DNA of 64,000 nucleotides from Achromobacter pulmonis (lineage in GTDB: Bacteria > Pseudomonadota > Gammaproteobacteria > Burkholderiales > Burkholderiaceae_B). The notes beneath the pieces were generated by a model that was not told where the DNA came from, did not search any database, and saw only the letters and a program-made list of their open reading frames with translations. Both the position numbers and the translations under genes were made by a program. Shown here in pieces: positions 54,879-64,000 of this stretch (the stretch's first letter is position 1; the number at the start of each line of letters is the position of its first letter). The DNA lies in assembly GCF_902859765.1 (NCBI RefSeq), contig NZ_CADIJV010000006.1:1-64000 (forward strand), written 5' to 3'.

Positions 54879-55886
54879 ATGGGGGCGGAAGGCGACAAGC
54901 GCATCGGCGTGACGGTGATTTCGGGGTTCCTGGGCAGCGGCAAGACAACGCTCCTGAATCGCCTCCTGCGTGAGCCGGCCTATGGCGACGCGGTGGTCAT
55001 CGTCAATGAATACGGGGATGTCGGCGTGGATCACCATCTGGTGCGCCTGGCGCGGGACGACATCGTGTTGGTGGAGGGCGGCTGTCTGTGCTGTGTCGTC
55101 AACGGCGCGGTCGCCGACACTTTGCGCGAGCTATTCATGCTGGCCCTGAACCGGCGCATCAAGCCGTTCCGGCGGGTGCTGATCGAGACCAGCGGCCTGG
55201 CGGATCCGGCGCCAGTGCTTTTCACGCTCAAGCATGATCGTTTCCTGTCCGAGCGCTATGTCTACCACGGTGCCATCGTGGTGGTGGGCGCGCGCCATGG
55301 TCCGCGTCAGATCGATACGCAACCCGAGGCGCTGCGGCAGCTGGCGCTGGCCGACACGGTTGTGTTCAGCCAGTCCGATCTGGTGGATGCGGCGCAATTG
55401 CGTCATGTCGAGCAGCTTGTGGCCGCCGTCAATCCCGGCGCACGGCGCTGCGTCCAGCGTACCGATGCGCCGGTAGTGGGGGCGTTGCTCGAAGGGGCGG
55501 GCGCCCGGGCGCCGCGCGATGGGACGGACTTGGCCGGCTGGCTGCTGGCCTTTGCCAGGCCGATGGCGGGGCGTCACGCGCAGGTGGCGAGTTTTACGCT
55601 GGCATTGACCGCGCCGATCGGACGTGCCGCCTTTCTGGCCGGGGTGTCACGGGTGCAGGAACGGTTCGGCCCGGCATTGTTGCGCATGAAGGGGCTGGTG
55701 TGTTTCGAGGGCGAAGCCCTGCCTTGCGAAGTGCATGGCGTGCATGGCGAGCTTTATCCGATCCGGCCGTTGCCGCAATGGCCAGGCGACGACCGGGTGT
55801 CGCGCCTGGTGTATATCGTCAGGGGGGTGGAAGCGGAGGTGGTGCGGGCGGAGGCGGTCGCCGCGCTGGGACAGTTCCCGGTCTGA
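54879..55886 (+). CDS. Second COG0523 GTPase (YjiA/CobW-like)
   Basis: 335-residue paralogue with G1 GFLGSGKT, CxCC motif in GGCLCCVVNG (Cys69, 71, 72), IETSGLADPAPVL and a C-terminal CobW_C domain. It starts 29 bp after the first COG0523 gene with no promoter or Zur box between them, so the two are probably one Zur-controlled operon. ATG 54879 is closely preceded by GAGGA. Client protein unknown. Confidence 0.9.
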   Translation: MGAEGDKRIGVTVISGFLGSGKTTLLNRLLREPAYGDAVVIVNEYGDVGVDHHLVRLARDDIVLVEGGCLCCVVNGAVADTLRELFMLALNRRIKPFRRVLIETSGLADPAPVLFTLKHDRFLSERYVYHGAIVVVGARHGPRQIDTQPEALRQLALADTVVFSQSDLVDAAQLRHVEQLVAAVNPGARRCVQRTDAPVVGALLEGAGARAPRDGTDLAGWLLAFARPMAGRHAQVASFTLALTAPIGRAAFLAGVSRVQERFGPALLRMKGLVCFEGEALPCEVHGVHGELYPIRPLPQWPGDDRVSRLVYIVRGVEAEVVRAEAVAALGQFPV

Positions 55887-55997
55887 GGCGTGCATTGCTG
55901 CTGGTCCTGAAAGTGACATCGCGGTCATCCTTCCGGACGCGGAAGCTGCGGGAAATACGGTATAACCGCAAAGTCTGATGCAAGAATCGAGACAATC

Positions 55998-56897
55998 ATG
56001 GACCGATTGAAAGCGATGCAGGTATTCGTGGAAGTCGCCGACAGGGGGAGTTTGTCGGCGGCGGCGGTCCATTTGGATATGTCGCGTGCCATGGTGTCGC
56101 GCTACCTGGCGGAAATGGAGCAATGGGTCGGGGTGCGCTTGCTGCATCGCACCACGCGCCGTCTCAGCCTGACCCCGGCTGGCGCCGAAACGCTGCCACG
56201 TTGCCGCCAGATGCTCGACATGGTGGGTGATCTGCGCAACGCTGTCTCCACGCCCGAGGATACGCCGCGCGGCCTGTTGCGCATGACCACCAGCATGTCA
56301 TTCGGCTCGCGTCATCTGGCGCGAGTGGTCACCGATTACGTCAAGCTGCATCCGGGGACGTCGGTTGACCTGATGCTGGTCGAGCGCGCCGTCAATCTGG
56401 TCGAGGAACGGGTCGATCTGGCGGTGCGCATTACCAATGACCTGGATCCCAATCTGATCGCCCGCAAGCTGGCGGTGTGCCGGTCGGTCGTCTGCGCCTC
56501 GCCTGAATACCTGGGGCGCGAGGGCGAGCCGGCGCGGGTCGAGGATCTGTCCTTGCGCAATTGCCTGACGCATTCCTATTTCGGCAAGAGCTTGTGGCGT
56601 TTCGAGCGCGATGGCATGCCGGTGGATGTGCCGGTCAGCGGCAATATCAGCGCCAACGAAGTGTCGGTGCTCTTGCAGGCCGCTCTGGAAGGGGCGGGCA
56701 TCGCCCTGCTGCCAACCTACTACGCCGCCGACTATGTGTCGCAGGGACGCCTGAAGGCGATTCTGCCGCAGGCCCGGCCCCAGGAGTTGGGCATTTATGG
56801 GGTCTATGCGTCGCGCCGGCAGATGCCCTTGATTCTGCGCTCGATGCTGGATTTCCTGGTGGAACGCCTGGGTTCTGCGCCCTGGGGCCAGGTTTAA
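55998..56897 (+). CDS. LysR-family transcriptional regulator
   Basis: 299 residues with an N-terminal winged helix (MDRLKAMQVFVEVADRGSLS, ending LHRTTRRLSLTPAG) and a substrate-binding-like effector domain. It resembles the CrgA/YhjC-type subgroup by its SMSFGSRHLARVV start of the effector domain. No divergent target gene is present: its upstream neighbour is the COG0523 pair on the same strand. Target and effector unknown. Confidence 0.92.
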   Translation: MDRLKAMQVFVEVADRGSLSAAAVHLDMSRAMVSRYLAEMEQWVGVRLLHRTTRRLSLTPAGAETLPRCRQMLDMVGDLRNAVSTPEDTPRGLLRMTTSMSFGSRHLARVVTDYVKLHPGTSVDLMLVERAVNLVEERVDLAVRITNDLDPNLIARKLAVCRSVVCASPEYLGREGEPARVEDLSLRNCLTHSYFGKSLWRFERDGMPVDVPVSGNISANEVSVLLQAALEGAGIALLPTYYAADYVSQGRLKAILPQARPQELGIYGVYASRRQMPLILRSMLDFLVERLGSAPWGQV

Positions 56898-56935
56898 AAA
56901 AGCGCCCGGAGGCGATGCGGTTTGCGTGGCCCGGC

Positions 56936-56963
56936 TTGAGGGCGAGGGGTATAACGGTATAAT
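56936..56963 (+). promoter_or_regulatory. Strong sigma70-like promoter with no gene downstream
   Basis: TTGAGG (56936-56941), 16-bp spacer, TATAAT (56958-56963), 39 bp after the LysR stop. No reading frame follows. Confidence 0.6.
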
Positions 56964-57221
56964 CCGGCTATTGCTTTGGTGGGATGGGCGCGACGCATCA
57001 GGACTTTGCCTGGGGCCGCCAGCATGTAGTCATAGACATCCAAAGAACCATGGTTCCGGTGTATCGGGGTTCCTGCGATTGAGCCGGGATCTGGCGAAGC
57101 CGGGCGCCAGGAGCACCAGGGGAGGCAGGCCGGGACGTTCGGGTGCCGAGTGTGCGGACGCCGGCTTGTCCGGGCCGCAGGCGCAGAGCGCGGACGCTTG
57201 GTAATCCAGGCCCATGACTTG

Positions 57222-57249
57222 ATATCGATTGCCGCAATATCGATTGCCG
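57222..57249. repeat. Tandem duplication, 15-bp period
   Basis: ATATCGATTGCCG at 57222-57234 and again at 57237-57249. Confidence 0.8.
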
Positions 57250-57284
57250 TGGAAAAAGCGCCGAGTCGCTGCGCGTTCCGCTGG

Positions 57285-57308
57285 CTTGTTGGCATGCTTG
57301 TTGGCATG
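57285..57308. repeat. Tandem duplication, 12-bp unit
   Basis: CTTGTTGGCATG twice without a gap. It sits inside a possible hairpin (GCTGGC 57280 / GCCAGC 57312) followed by four T. Confidence 0.8.
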
Positions 57309-57770
57309 TTTGCCAGCTTTTCCAGACTTTTGCTTAAACGAATTTGTCGCGGACAGATTTTGTCGCTGGCGGATTTGTCCTTGCCCTGGCTGCGGTGTAC
57401 TTGCGGTCGGCTCCGTATGGTGTCGGTTTTACCGCATGGGGCTGCGGCGCTCGCAGACGGCTTGCGGGGTGGTTGGCAGGGCAGTTGGCGGATTGGCAAT
57501 AAATACAGGATTCTCGTGAGAAATACGCAAACCAGCGTTGTCTGCTGTAGCTGTTCTGCCCAAGTCGTGGCGCGGACGGCTGCGTGGACCGCCGTCCCGC
57601 CTGTTTCCCCGTCATCTGCGCTTCTGTCTCGTCCTTCCGGCCATTCTTTTGTTGCGCTCGTTCATGCCGTTCGCGCGGGATGGGCCGGGCAACGCGCTTT
57701 GCGCGGTAGCGCCCTGGGTGAGCCGAGTCGTGCGTCGAGCCGGTCGATGGAAACGCGCCGGCCGCAAATG

Positions 57771-57799
57771 AAAAAGGCCCGGCGCATTCGCCAGGCCTT
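57771..57799 (-). terminator. Terminator after tRNA-fMet
   Basis: AAGGCCTGGCG / CGCCGGGCCTT stem (one G-U) with T tail on the minus strand. Confidence 0.85.
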
Positions 57800-57807
57800 G
57801 ATCAATT

Positions 57808-57884
<77 letters not shown>

Positions 57885-57896
57885 TCTGAGAAAAGA

Positions 57897-57925
57897 ATAT
57901 TAGCCTTATTTTCAACCTAACGCAA
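57897..57925 (-). promoter_or_regulatory. Promoter of tRNA-fMet
   Basis: TTGCGT, 17-bp spacer, TAATAT on the minus strand, 12 bp from the tRNA 5' end. It lies within the 62-bp divergent region shared with scpB. Confidence 0.75.
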
Positions 57926-57946
57926 GTTAGCCTTTTTTGAATCTGA

Positions 57947-59197
57947 ATGTCGATGAACGATAGCGAGGCAATACTCGTGCTGGAGACCGCGCTGCTTTGC
58001 GCGGTGCAGCCGATGCAACTGTCCGAAATGCGCAAGCTGTTCGGGGACGATGAGCAATTCGACAATAGTGCCCTGCGCGCGTTGCTCGAAACACTGCAGA
58101 GCAACTGGGCCGACGGCGGTCTGGAGTTGGTGCAGTTGGCGACCGGCTGGCGTTTCCAGAGCCGTCCGCACATGCAGCGCTACCTTGAGCGGCTCAATCC
58201 CGAAAAGCCGCCCAAGTATTCGCGCGCGGTCATGGAAACCCTGGCCATCGTGGCCTGGCGCCAGCCGGTGACGCGCGGTGATATCGAGGACATCCGCGGC
58301 GTGACCGTGTCGTCGAATATCGTCAAGGCGCTCGAGGACCGAGGCTGGATCGAAGTGATTGGTCATCGCGACGCCCCCGGGCGGCCGGCGCTGTTCGGCA
58401 CCACGCGGCAATTCCTGGATGACCTGGGGCTGCGCGCGCTGGATGAATTGCCTGCGCTGGAGTCCGCCCATGCCGCCGCCGCGCTGGCCGGCCTGGATCT
58501 GGGTGAGGTGCAGCAATTGGCGGAAGCCGCGGATGGCGCGGCGGTGGATGGTGTCGCGACGGAAGGCGTTGCCGCGCAAGGCGCCGTGGCGGCCGATGAT
58601 GCTGGGGAGGCGGTCGGGCAGGGCGGCGAGGCGCATGCCGATGAGGAGGGCGTGCCGGTTGCGTTGTCCGATAGTGAGGCGCAATCCAATATTTCGATGG
58701 TGGAATTGTCTGTTTCGGACGACGATATCCCCAAGGCGGCGGACGATAGCGTAGAATTCAGCCTTTCGCGCACCGAAGAAGACGCGATTCCCGCAGACGA
58801 TTCCACCGTCGGGGAGCGGGCTGAAAGCTTGTCCGATGCGCCATCCGTGGGCATCGAGAACGCCGGACGCTTCGATGAAGCCGAGGTGCCGGCCCTGGAT
58901 GTCGCCCAAGAGGCGCATGGCAGGTCGCCCGACCATTCCGCAGAAACTGGCAGTACTGACGCAGCCGCCGGGTCCGGCGCCGCGGACGAGGCTGTCGAGC
59001 ACACGGAAAGCGCGAAACCGACCGAACCGATAGACGAGGCCGAAGCCCTGGCGCCTGGCGCTGGGCTGTTCGAGCCTGATACGGACTCCGCCGTGGCGGA
59101 GCCCGCCGTGCCGGATTCCGGTCAGCCCGAGGCTGATCGCGAACCCGAGTCCCCCGATGACGATGCGCCTGCTTCCGGCAGGCCTTCCCAAGTTTGA
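57947..59197 (+). CDS. scpB: Segregation and condensation protein B
   Basis: Kleisin-partner of SMC-ScpA in chromosome segregation. Residues 1-180 are the paired winged-helix ScpB core ([53 protein letters not shown]). Residues 185-416 are an unusually long acidic, Ala/Glu/Asp-rich tail; typical ScpB is about 200 residues. Start 57947 or 57953; neither has a good ribosome site. scpA is not adjacent; rluB follows by 17 bp. Confidence 0.93.
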   Translation: MSMNDSEAILVLETALLCAVQPMQLSEMRKLFGDDEQFDNSALRALLETLQSNWADGGLELVQLATGWRFQSRPHMQRYLERLNPEKPPKYSRAVMETLAIVAWRQPVTRGDIEDIRGVTVSSNIVKALEDRGWIEVIGHRDAPGRPALFGTTRQFLDDLGLRALDELPALESAHAAAALAGLDLGEVQQLAEAADGAAVDGVATEGVAAQGAVAADDAGEAVGQGGEAHADEEGVPVALSDSEAQSNISMVELSVSDDDIPKAADDSVEFSLSRTEEDAIPADDSTVGERAESLSDAPSVGIENAGRFDEAEVPALDVAQEAHGRSPDHSAETGSTDAAAGSGAADEAVEHTESAKPTEPIDEAEALAPGAGLFEPDTDSAVAEPAVPDSGQPEADREPESPDDDAPASGRPSQV

Positions 59198-59214
59198 AAT
59201 TCGGAGCTGTCCCA

Positions 59215-60981
59215 GTGACAACGAATAACGCAATGCAGGACGAGACCCCCCGTCCGGATGATGCCGTTTCCAACGGGCCGGCGGAGGCATCCGCCGGCCG
59301 CGAACCGGCCGTCGAGGGCGAGGCCCGTGGCCGAGGCCGCAAGCTGCGCACGCCGTTCCGACGCCGTCGCGGCGATGCCGCCGCCGCCGAGCAGGCGCCC
59401 GCTGGCGAAACCGCCGCGTCCGCTCAGGCCGACAGCGCGGACAACCGTGGCGGCGAGCAGGAGGCCGAACAGGCGCTGGCTTACCTGGATACGGCCGATC
59501 GCATGGAACAGCGGCTGGGCAAGTACCTCAATAGCGAGGCGGTCATGCCCAAGCTGCACAAGGTGCTGGCCGACGCAGGAATCGGTTCGCGCCGCGAAAT
59601 GGAAGAGCTGATCGTGGCCGGCCGGGTGTCGGTCAATGGCGAGCCGGCGCATATCGGTCAGCGCGTGGCGCCGAACGATCAGGTGCGCGTCAATGGCAAG
59701 CCCATCATGCGCACCAATACCAAGAAGCCGCCGCGCGTGATCCTGTATCACAAGCCGGCGGGCGAGATCGTCAGTCATGATGATCCGGGTGGCCGCGCCA
59801 GCGTGTTCGCGCGCTTGCCCAAGCTGCGCACCGGCAAGTGGCTGTCGGTCGGCCGGCTCGACCTGAATACTGAAGGCCTGCTGATTTTCACCACCTCGGG
59901 TGACATGGCCAATCGCATCATGCATCCGCGCTATGGCACTGAACGCGAATACGCGGTGCGCGTGCTGGGTGAGATGGACGAGGCGCAGCGCCAGTCGCTG
60001 GTTGACGGCATCGAACTCGAAGATGGCCTGGCGGCGTTCGGCGCGCTCGATTACCTGGGGGGCGATGGCAGCAATCGCTGGTACCGCGTGACGCTGCAGG
60101 AAGGCCGCAATCGCGAAGTGCGTCGCATGTTCGAGGCGGTCGGCGTGACCGTCAGCCGGCTGATCCGCACCCGTTTCGGTGATGTGGTGCTGCCGCGCAC
60201 GCTGCGCCGTGGCCGGTGGGAAGAACTCGATGCATCACTGGTGACCGCGCTGATGGTTCAGCTCGGCCTGCTGCGTGATGATGACGAGGCCGGCGGCAAC
60301 CGCCGCCGCTCCAAGCAGCCGCAGTCGCATGACAGCGCCCTGCCGCCCGGCTTCGGTACCCTGGAACGCAATGGCATGAATGGCGCCCGCGTCGGTCGCC
60401 GCGGCAAGATCCAGGGTGGCCGTGCCGGCAGCGCCGGCCAGGCGATGGCGTGTCCGTCCGACCCCTTCGGCACCGGTTTGATGATCGCCGGCGGCTATGC
60501 CAATGGCCATCCGCTGGCTGGCGAGGCCAACGGCAATCGCAAGGGCGGCAAGGCCGCCGGCGGCCGTGGCGCGGGTGGGGGTAACAAGGCGGGCGCGCGT
60601 ACGGGTGGCAAGCCGGGCGGTGGCAAGGGGCGCGGCGTGCGCGCCGCGGCCGCCAACAATGGCCCGGCCGTCGCCACGACCGAAGCGCCGGCGGGCGGTG
60701 GCCGCAAGCCGGCTGGCGCCAAGTCCGGCAAGCCCGCGGGCGGGCGCGGTGGCAATGCGGCACGGGCGGGCAAGCCCGCTGGTGCCGGCCGCGGCGGTAA
60801 CAAGGCCGAGGGCGCGCGTACCGGCGGCGGCAACAAGGGGCCGGGTGCCGGTGGCAAGCCGCGCGCCGCGCGCAGTGGTTCCGGTTCCGGTCCGCGTGGC
60901 GACGATTGGCAACCGCGCGGGGCGTCGGCGCATGAATCACGCCTCGGCGTGATGGGCGGCCGGGGCGGCCGGGGGCGCTGA
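59215..60981 (+). CDS. rluB: 23S rRNA pseudouridine synthase RluB, with long tails
   Basis: Modifies U2605 of 23S rRNA. The 588-residue chain has an acidic N-terminal extension (1-115), an S4 domain ([21 protein letters not shown]), and the RsuA-type catalytic domain with [15 protein letters not shown] containing the catalytic Asp and [15 protein letters not shown]. From about residue 365 on it is a low-complexity Gly/Lys/Arg/Ala tail. GTG 59215 is chosen for GGAG 8 nt upstream. Probably an operon with scpB. Confidence 0.95.
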   Translation: MTTNNAMQDETPRPDDAVSNGPAEASAGREPAVEGEARGRGRKLRTPFRRRRGDAAAAEQAPAGETAASAQADSADNRGGEQEAEQALAYLDTADRMEQRLGKYLNSEAVMPKLHKVLADAGIGSRREMEELIVAGRVSVNGEPAHIGQRVAPNDQVRVNGKPIMRTNTKKPPRVILYHKPAGEIVSHDDPGGRASVFARLPKLRTGKWLSVGRLDLNTEGLLIFTTSGDMANRIMHPRYGTEREYAVRVLGEMDEAQRQSLVDGIELEDGLAAFGALDYLGGDGSNRWYRVTLQEGRNREVRRMFEAVGVTVSRLIRTRFGDVVLPRTLRRGRWEELDASLVTALMVQLGLLRDDDEAGGNRRRSKQPQSHDSALPPGFGTLERNGMNGARVGRRGKIQGGRAGSAGQAMACPSDPFGTGLMIAGGYANGHPLAGEANGNRKGGKAAGGRGAGGGNKAGARTGGKPGGGKGRGVRAAAANNGPAVATTEAPAGGGRKPAGAKSGKPAGGRGGNAARAGKPAGAGRGGNKAEGARTGGGNKGPGAGGKPRAARSGSGSGPRGDDWQPRGASAHESRLGVMGGRGGRGR

Positions 60982-60982
60982 A

Positions 60983-60998
60983 CCGTCCCCCGGGACGG
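60983..60998 (+). terminator. Small hairpin after rluB
   Basis: CCGTCCC-CC-GGGACGG directly after the stop. No T tract; weak. Confidence 0.3.
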
Positions 60999-61077
60999 CA
61001 TCGGCGCGGCGCTGCCGCCTGGATGTGTCCCAAATAAACGTAAGCCCGTGACGAATCAGGCGTTTTTCCGGTTTATC

Positions 61078-61086
61078 TGGTAAAAT
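61078..61086 (+). promoter_or_regulatory. Possible extended -10 promoter of the rimP operon
   Basis: TGG-TAAAAT, 325 bp before the rimP ATG. It would give a leader of about 318 nt. No clear -35. Confidence 0.4.
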
Positions 61087-61284
61087 CAATGGTTTTCATG
61101 GCTTCGCGTTGATTGCGCGTTCATGGTTTGGATGCCCGGGTCTTGCTGCCTGCGCCGCATTTTTCATGAACGCAGCATGCGCCGCGGGCCACTCTGGCCG
61201 GGGTGCGAGGGATCGCATCGTGGTTTTGGTGGCCGGCGTGGCGCGAAGTTGGCAAGTGCGCCGCAAGGGCGGCGCAAGCCGAAT

Positions 61285-61309
61285 TTAGGTCGCAAAAATT
61301 AGGTCGCAA
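61285..61309. repeat. 11-bp direct repeat in the rimP leader
   Basis: TTAGGTCGCAA at 61285-61295 and 61299-61309, one helical turn plus a few bases apart. Confidence 0.7.
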
Positions 61310-61319
61310 TATAGGGCGC

Positions 61320-61404
61320 TGCCCAGCATTGCTCCTTACGTGTAGTAGGGTGGCGGCTGGGCACTGTGCAATACGGTGGGCTGGGCGTGCAGCCCATTTT
61401 TTTT
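61320..61404 (+). promoter_or_regulatory. Candidate transcription attenuator in the rimP-nusA-infB leader
   Basis: A terminator hairpin (TGGGCTG 61377-61383, 6-nt loop, CAGCCCA 61390-61396) is followed by eight T (61397-61404), ending 6 nt before the rimP ATG. The octamer GGCTGGGC occurs at 61355-61362 and 61379-61386; GCCCAGC (61321-61327) can pair with either copy. Pairing with the second copy would destroy the terminator. The whole leader gap 60982-61410 holds no supportable gene. Confidence 0.6.
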
Positions 61405-61410
61405 GAGTAT

Positions 61411-61911
61411 ATGGCTGATTTATTCGCATTGACCGAAGAGGCGCTGGCTGGCATGGACGTCGAACTCGTCGACGTCGAACGTGCTGCGCTGGGCCTTTTG
61501 CGCGTCACGATCGATCGGGTCGGCGGTGTGCGCATCGAAGACTGCGAGCAGGTCTCCCGCCAATTGTCGCGGGTGTACGAGGTCGAGAACATCGACTACA
61601 AGCGGCTGGAAGTCGGTTCGCCGGGCGTGGATCGCCCGCTGCGCAACGAGGCCGAGTTCCGCCGCTTCGCTGGCGAACGCATCGAGATCAAGCTGCGCGA
61701 GGCATTGGACGGGCGCAAGGTTTTCTCCGGCACGTTGACCGTGCCCGAGGAGGCGCCCGCGGGCGATGCCGCCGCAGCGATGCACAAGACCGTGTTCGGT
61801 CTCGAATTTGAGGCAAAAAAGAACGACGTCCAGGTGTTGAATTTCACGGTCGAGGATATCGAGCGTGCAAAACTGGATCCCGTTCTGGATTTCAAGGGCA
61901 AAAAGCGATGA
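61411..61911 (+). CDS. rimP: Ribosome maturation factor RimP
   Basis: 30S maturation factor, 166 residues, with [29 protein letters not shown] and the conserved [16 protein letters not shown] block. ATG 61411 gives the normal family N-terminus; the ribosome site is weak and lies beside the leader terminator's T run. It overlaps nusA by ATGA. Confidence 0.96.
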   Translation: MADLFALTEEALAGMDVELVDVERAALGLLRVTIDRVGGVRIEDCEQVSRQLSRVYEVENIDYKRLEVGSPGVDRPLRNEAEFRRFAGERIEIKLREALDGRKVFSGTLTVPEEAPAGDAAAAMHKTVFGLEFEAKKNDVQVLNFTVEDIERAKLDPVLDFKGKKR

Positions 61912-63386
61912 GTCGCGAAATTCTTCTGTTGGTCGATGCCTTGGCGCGTGAAAAGAACGTCACGCGTGATGTCGTGTTCGGGGCGCTGGAAAGCGCGCTG
62001 GCCTCGGCCATGAAAAAGCGCTTCAAGGATGATGCGGACATTCGTGTTGCCATCGATCGTGAAACCGGTGACCACGAAGGTTTCCGGCGCTGGCTGGTGG
62101 TGCCCGATGAAGCGGGCCTGCAAGAGCCCGACAAGCAGGAAATGCTGTCGGACGCGATCGAGATCGTGCCCAACATCCAGGTTGGCGAGTACATCGAGGA
62201 GCCGCTCGAGCCCATCGAGTTCGGTCGCATCGGCGCCCAGGCCGCCAAGCAGGCGATCCTGCAGAAGATCCGCGACGCCGAGCGCGAGCAGGTGCTGAAC
62301 GACTTCCTCGATCGCGGCGAAACCATCGTGTCCGGCACCATCAAGCGCATGGACAAGGGCGATGCCATCATCGAGACCGGCAAGATCGAAGCGCGCCTGC
62401 CGCGTTCCGAAATGATTCCGAAGGAAAACCTGCGGGTGGCCGACCGGGTCCGTGCCTACGTGTTGCGTGTTGACCACGCCGCCCGTGGCCAGCAGGTCAT
62501 CCTGTCGCGCACCTCGCCGGAGTTCATCCGCCAGCTGTTCGAGAATGAAGTGCCCGAGATCGAGCAGGGTCTGCTCGAGATCAAGGCGGCGGCGCGTGAT
62601 GCCGGCGTGCGTGCGAAGATCGCCGTGGTGGCATACGATAAGCGTATCGACCCCATCGGTACTTGCGTCGGCATGCGCGGGTCGCGCGTGACCGCCGTGC
62701 GCAACGAACTGGGCGGCGAACAGGTCGACATCGTCCTGTGGTCGGAAGACCCCGCGCAATTCGTCATCGGTGCGCTGGCCCCGGCCAACGTCGAGTCCAT
62801 CGTGGTGGACGAAGACAAGCATGCGATGGACGTCGTGGTGGACGAGGAAAACCTGCCCAAGGCGATCGGCGCCAAGGGCCAGAACGTGCGCCTGGCATCC
62901 GAGCTGACCGGCTGGCAGATCAACATCATGACGCCGGAAGAAAGCCTGAACCGCCAGGAAGTCGAGCGTTCGGGTCTGCGCGCCACGTTCATGAACAAGC
63001 TGGACGTCGATGAGGAAGTCGCCGACATCCTGATTGACGAAGGTTTCACCGGTATCGAGGAAATCGCCTACGTGCCCATGCAGGAACTGCTGGAAATCGA
63101 GGCGTTTGACGAAGACACCATCAATGAGTTGCGCGCCCGTGCCCGCAATGCGCTGCTGACCGAGGCCATCGCCCAGGAGGAGCGCCTTGAAACGGCTCAG
63201 GACCTGCTCGAGCTCGAAGGCATGACGCCGGAGCTGGCCGCCAAGCTGGCCGAGCGTCAAGTGCATACGCGTGATGATCTGGCCGAACTGGCGACGGACG
63301 AGCTGGCGGAAATCGCCGGCCTGACCGAGCAGGAAGCCAGCGACCTCATCATGCGTGCCCGCGCCCATTGGTTCGATGAAGAATAA
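61908..63386 (+). CDS. nusA: Transcription termination/antitermination protein NusA
   Basis: RNA-polymerase-binding elongation factor of 492 residues: N-terminal domain (1-130), S1 domain ([20 protein letters not shown]), two KH domains ([31 protein letters not shown]) and two C-terminal acidic repeats as in proteobacterial NusA. NusA is known to influence its own operon, relevant to the leader hairpin. Confidence 0.97.
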   Translation: MSREILLLVDALAREKNVTRDVVFGALESALASAMKKRFKDDADIRVAIDRETGDHEGFRRWLVVPDEAGLQEPDKQEMLSDAIEIVPNIQVGEYIEEPLEPIEFGRIGAQAAKQAILQKIRDAEREQVLNDFLDRGETIVSGTIKRMDKGDAIIETGKIEARLPRSEMIPKENLRVADRVRAYVLRVDHAARGQQVILSRTSPEFIRQLFENEVPEIEQGLLEIKAAARDAGVRAKIAVVAYDKRIDPIGTCVGMRGSRVTAVRNELGGEQVDIVLWSEDPAQFVIGALAPANVESIVVDEDKHAMDVVVDEENLPKAIGAKGQNVRLASELTGWQINIMTPEESLNRQEVERSGLRATFMNKLDVDEEVADILIDEGFTGIEEIAYVPMQELLEIEAFDEDTINELRARARNALLTEAIAQEERLETAQDLLELEGMTPELAAKLAERQVHTRDDLAELATDELAEIAGLTEQEASDLIMRARAHWFDEE

Positions 63387-63478
63387 CCAAAAGGACACGG
63401 GTCTGTGGCCGATGGCTAAGCTGTCCGCCGCATGTTCACGTTGTTTGTAATAGCTGCATATAGGGAAGAGAGAGCCTA

Positions 63479-64000
63479 ATGTCGAGTAACACCGTCGCCC
63501 AGTTCGCTACCGAGCTGAAAATGCCTGCCAATGTGCTGCTGGAACAGCTGCGCTCGGCTGGCGTTGACCTCAAATCGGTGGACGATTCCGTCACCGACAG
63601 CGACAAGGCGAAATTGCTCGAATCGCTGCGCCGCGCCCACGGCGCCACCGAAGGCAAGAAGATCACCCTGACGCGCCGCCAGACCTCCGAGATCCGCCAG
63701 GCTGACGCCACCGGCCGCTCGCGCACCATCCAGGTCGAGGTCCGTAAGAAACGCGTGTTCGTCAAGCGTGATCCCTCCGAAATCGCCCTGGAGCAGGCCG
63801 CCAGCGCCCGCGCTGAGGAAGAAACGACTGCCGAGGAAGCACAGCAGGTGTCCGCACCGGCCGTGCCCGAGGCGGTCAAGCCGGCCGAACCGCGCGAAGC
63901 CACGCCTGTCCAGGCGGCGGCTCCCGCCCCGGTGTCAGAGCCCGCTGCCGTAGAAGCGCCCGCGCCGGTGGAAGCGGCCGCGCCTGTAGAACCCGTCGCG
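63479..64000 (+). CDS. infB: Translation initiation factor IF-2 (N-terminal part, cut by window edge)
   Basis: First 174 residues only. It begins [28 protein letters not shown] (IF-2 N-terminal domain), then [38 protein letters not shown], and an Ala/Pro/Glu-rich linker at the edge. ATG 63479; GGGAAGAGAG upstream. Third gene of rimP-nusA-infB. Confidence 0.96.
   Translation, partial: MSSNTVAQFATELKMPANVLLEQLRSAGVDLKSVDDSVTDSDKAKLLESLRRAHGATEGKKITLTRRQTSEIRQADATGRSRTIQVEVRKKRVFVKRDPSEIALEQAASARAEEETTAEEAQQVSAPAVPEAVKPAEPREATPVQAAAPAPVSEPAAVEAPAPVEAAAPVEPVA

Larger units (their letters stand above)
56898..57807. other. 910-bp stretch without a supportable gene
   Basis: Reading frames here have no coding character and several run into the tRNA-fMet gene. 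Contents: a good promoter (56936-56963), two tandem duplications (57222-57249 and 57285-57308), a possible terminator hairpin (57280-57321), and the fMet terminator at the right end. Composition from about 57190 to 57380 is less GC-rich than the neighbours. It may hold a non-coding RNA of about 350 nt or be gene debris. Confidence 0.6.

Overview
The window is a high-GC, gene-dense bacterial chromosome segment. It most likely comes from Alcaligenaceae, probably the genus Bordetella. That is inferred from a periplasmic Bug-family binding protein beside an IclR regulator, the PaaX-controlled phenylacetate cluster, the one-domain architectures typical of beta-proteobacteria, and the rimP-nusA-infB operon. 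There is no insertion sequence, prophage, integrase, CRISPR array or other mobile element. The absence of IS copies over 64 kb argues against B. pertussis, whose genome carries IS481 at high density. Species cannot be settled by reading alone.

Layout. (1) 0-6.2 kb: cysM; a Bug solute-binding protein behind an IclR regulator broken by one extra base in a G6 tract; a divergent cyclase-family hydrolase; a lytic transglycosylase lipoprotein and a divergent histone-deacetylase-like hydrolase whose starts are only 10 bp apart. (2) 6.2-16.4 kb: electron transfer flavoprotein etfBA; an aspartate-alanine module of two AspT-type antiporters flanking an aspartate 4-decarboxylase with a histone-H1-like tail; an acyl-CoA dehydrogenase; a 1-Cys peroxiredoxin. 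(3) 16.5-23.5 kb: a complete sulfate uptake and activation operon, sbp-cysTWA-cysH-cysD-cysN. CysH carries the Fe-S cysteines of APS reductases and CysN lacks an APS kinase domain, so assimilation probably goes directly through APS. (4) 23.7-32.6 kb: a radical SAM protein behind a perfect LexA box; a small membrane protein of unknown function; an EamA permease; rplS; a NUDIX hydrolase; rsgA and an M48 protease; orn; nnrE; paaX. (5) 32.7-40.9 kb: paaABCDE-paaN-paaG-paaI-paaK for aerobic phenylacetate breakdown, with a strong promoter and a PaaX-type operator. paaF, paaH and paaJ are not here.

(6) 41-52.9 kb, mixed strands: MATE exporter, ArnT-like glycosyltransferase, L31 type B, kynA and kynB for tryptophan catabolism (no kynU), radC, an SlpA-type FKBP, ispH, maiA, a DegQ/MucD protease and an OmpR-type two-component system. 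(7) 53-57.9 kb: tRNA-Thr(CGT), tRNA-Asn(GTT), a Zur-box-controlled tandem of COG0523 GTPases, a LysR regulator, a 910 bp gene-free stretch with a strong promoter and tandem duplications, and initiator tRNA-fMet. (8) 57.9 kb to the end: scpB, rluB, then rimP-nusA-infB (infB cut by the edge), preceded by a long leader that ends in an intrinsic-terminator hairpin 6 nt before the rimP start codon.

Most genes are well-known families. The parts most worth a second look are regulatory: the rimP leader attenuator, the LexA box with a probably leaderless mRNA, the N27 PaaX operator, the promoter in the gene-free gap, the slippage-type frameshift in the IclR gene, and the double-antiporter aspartate module. 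I did not find a clearly new multi-gene defence or mobile system.
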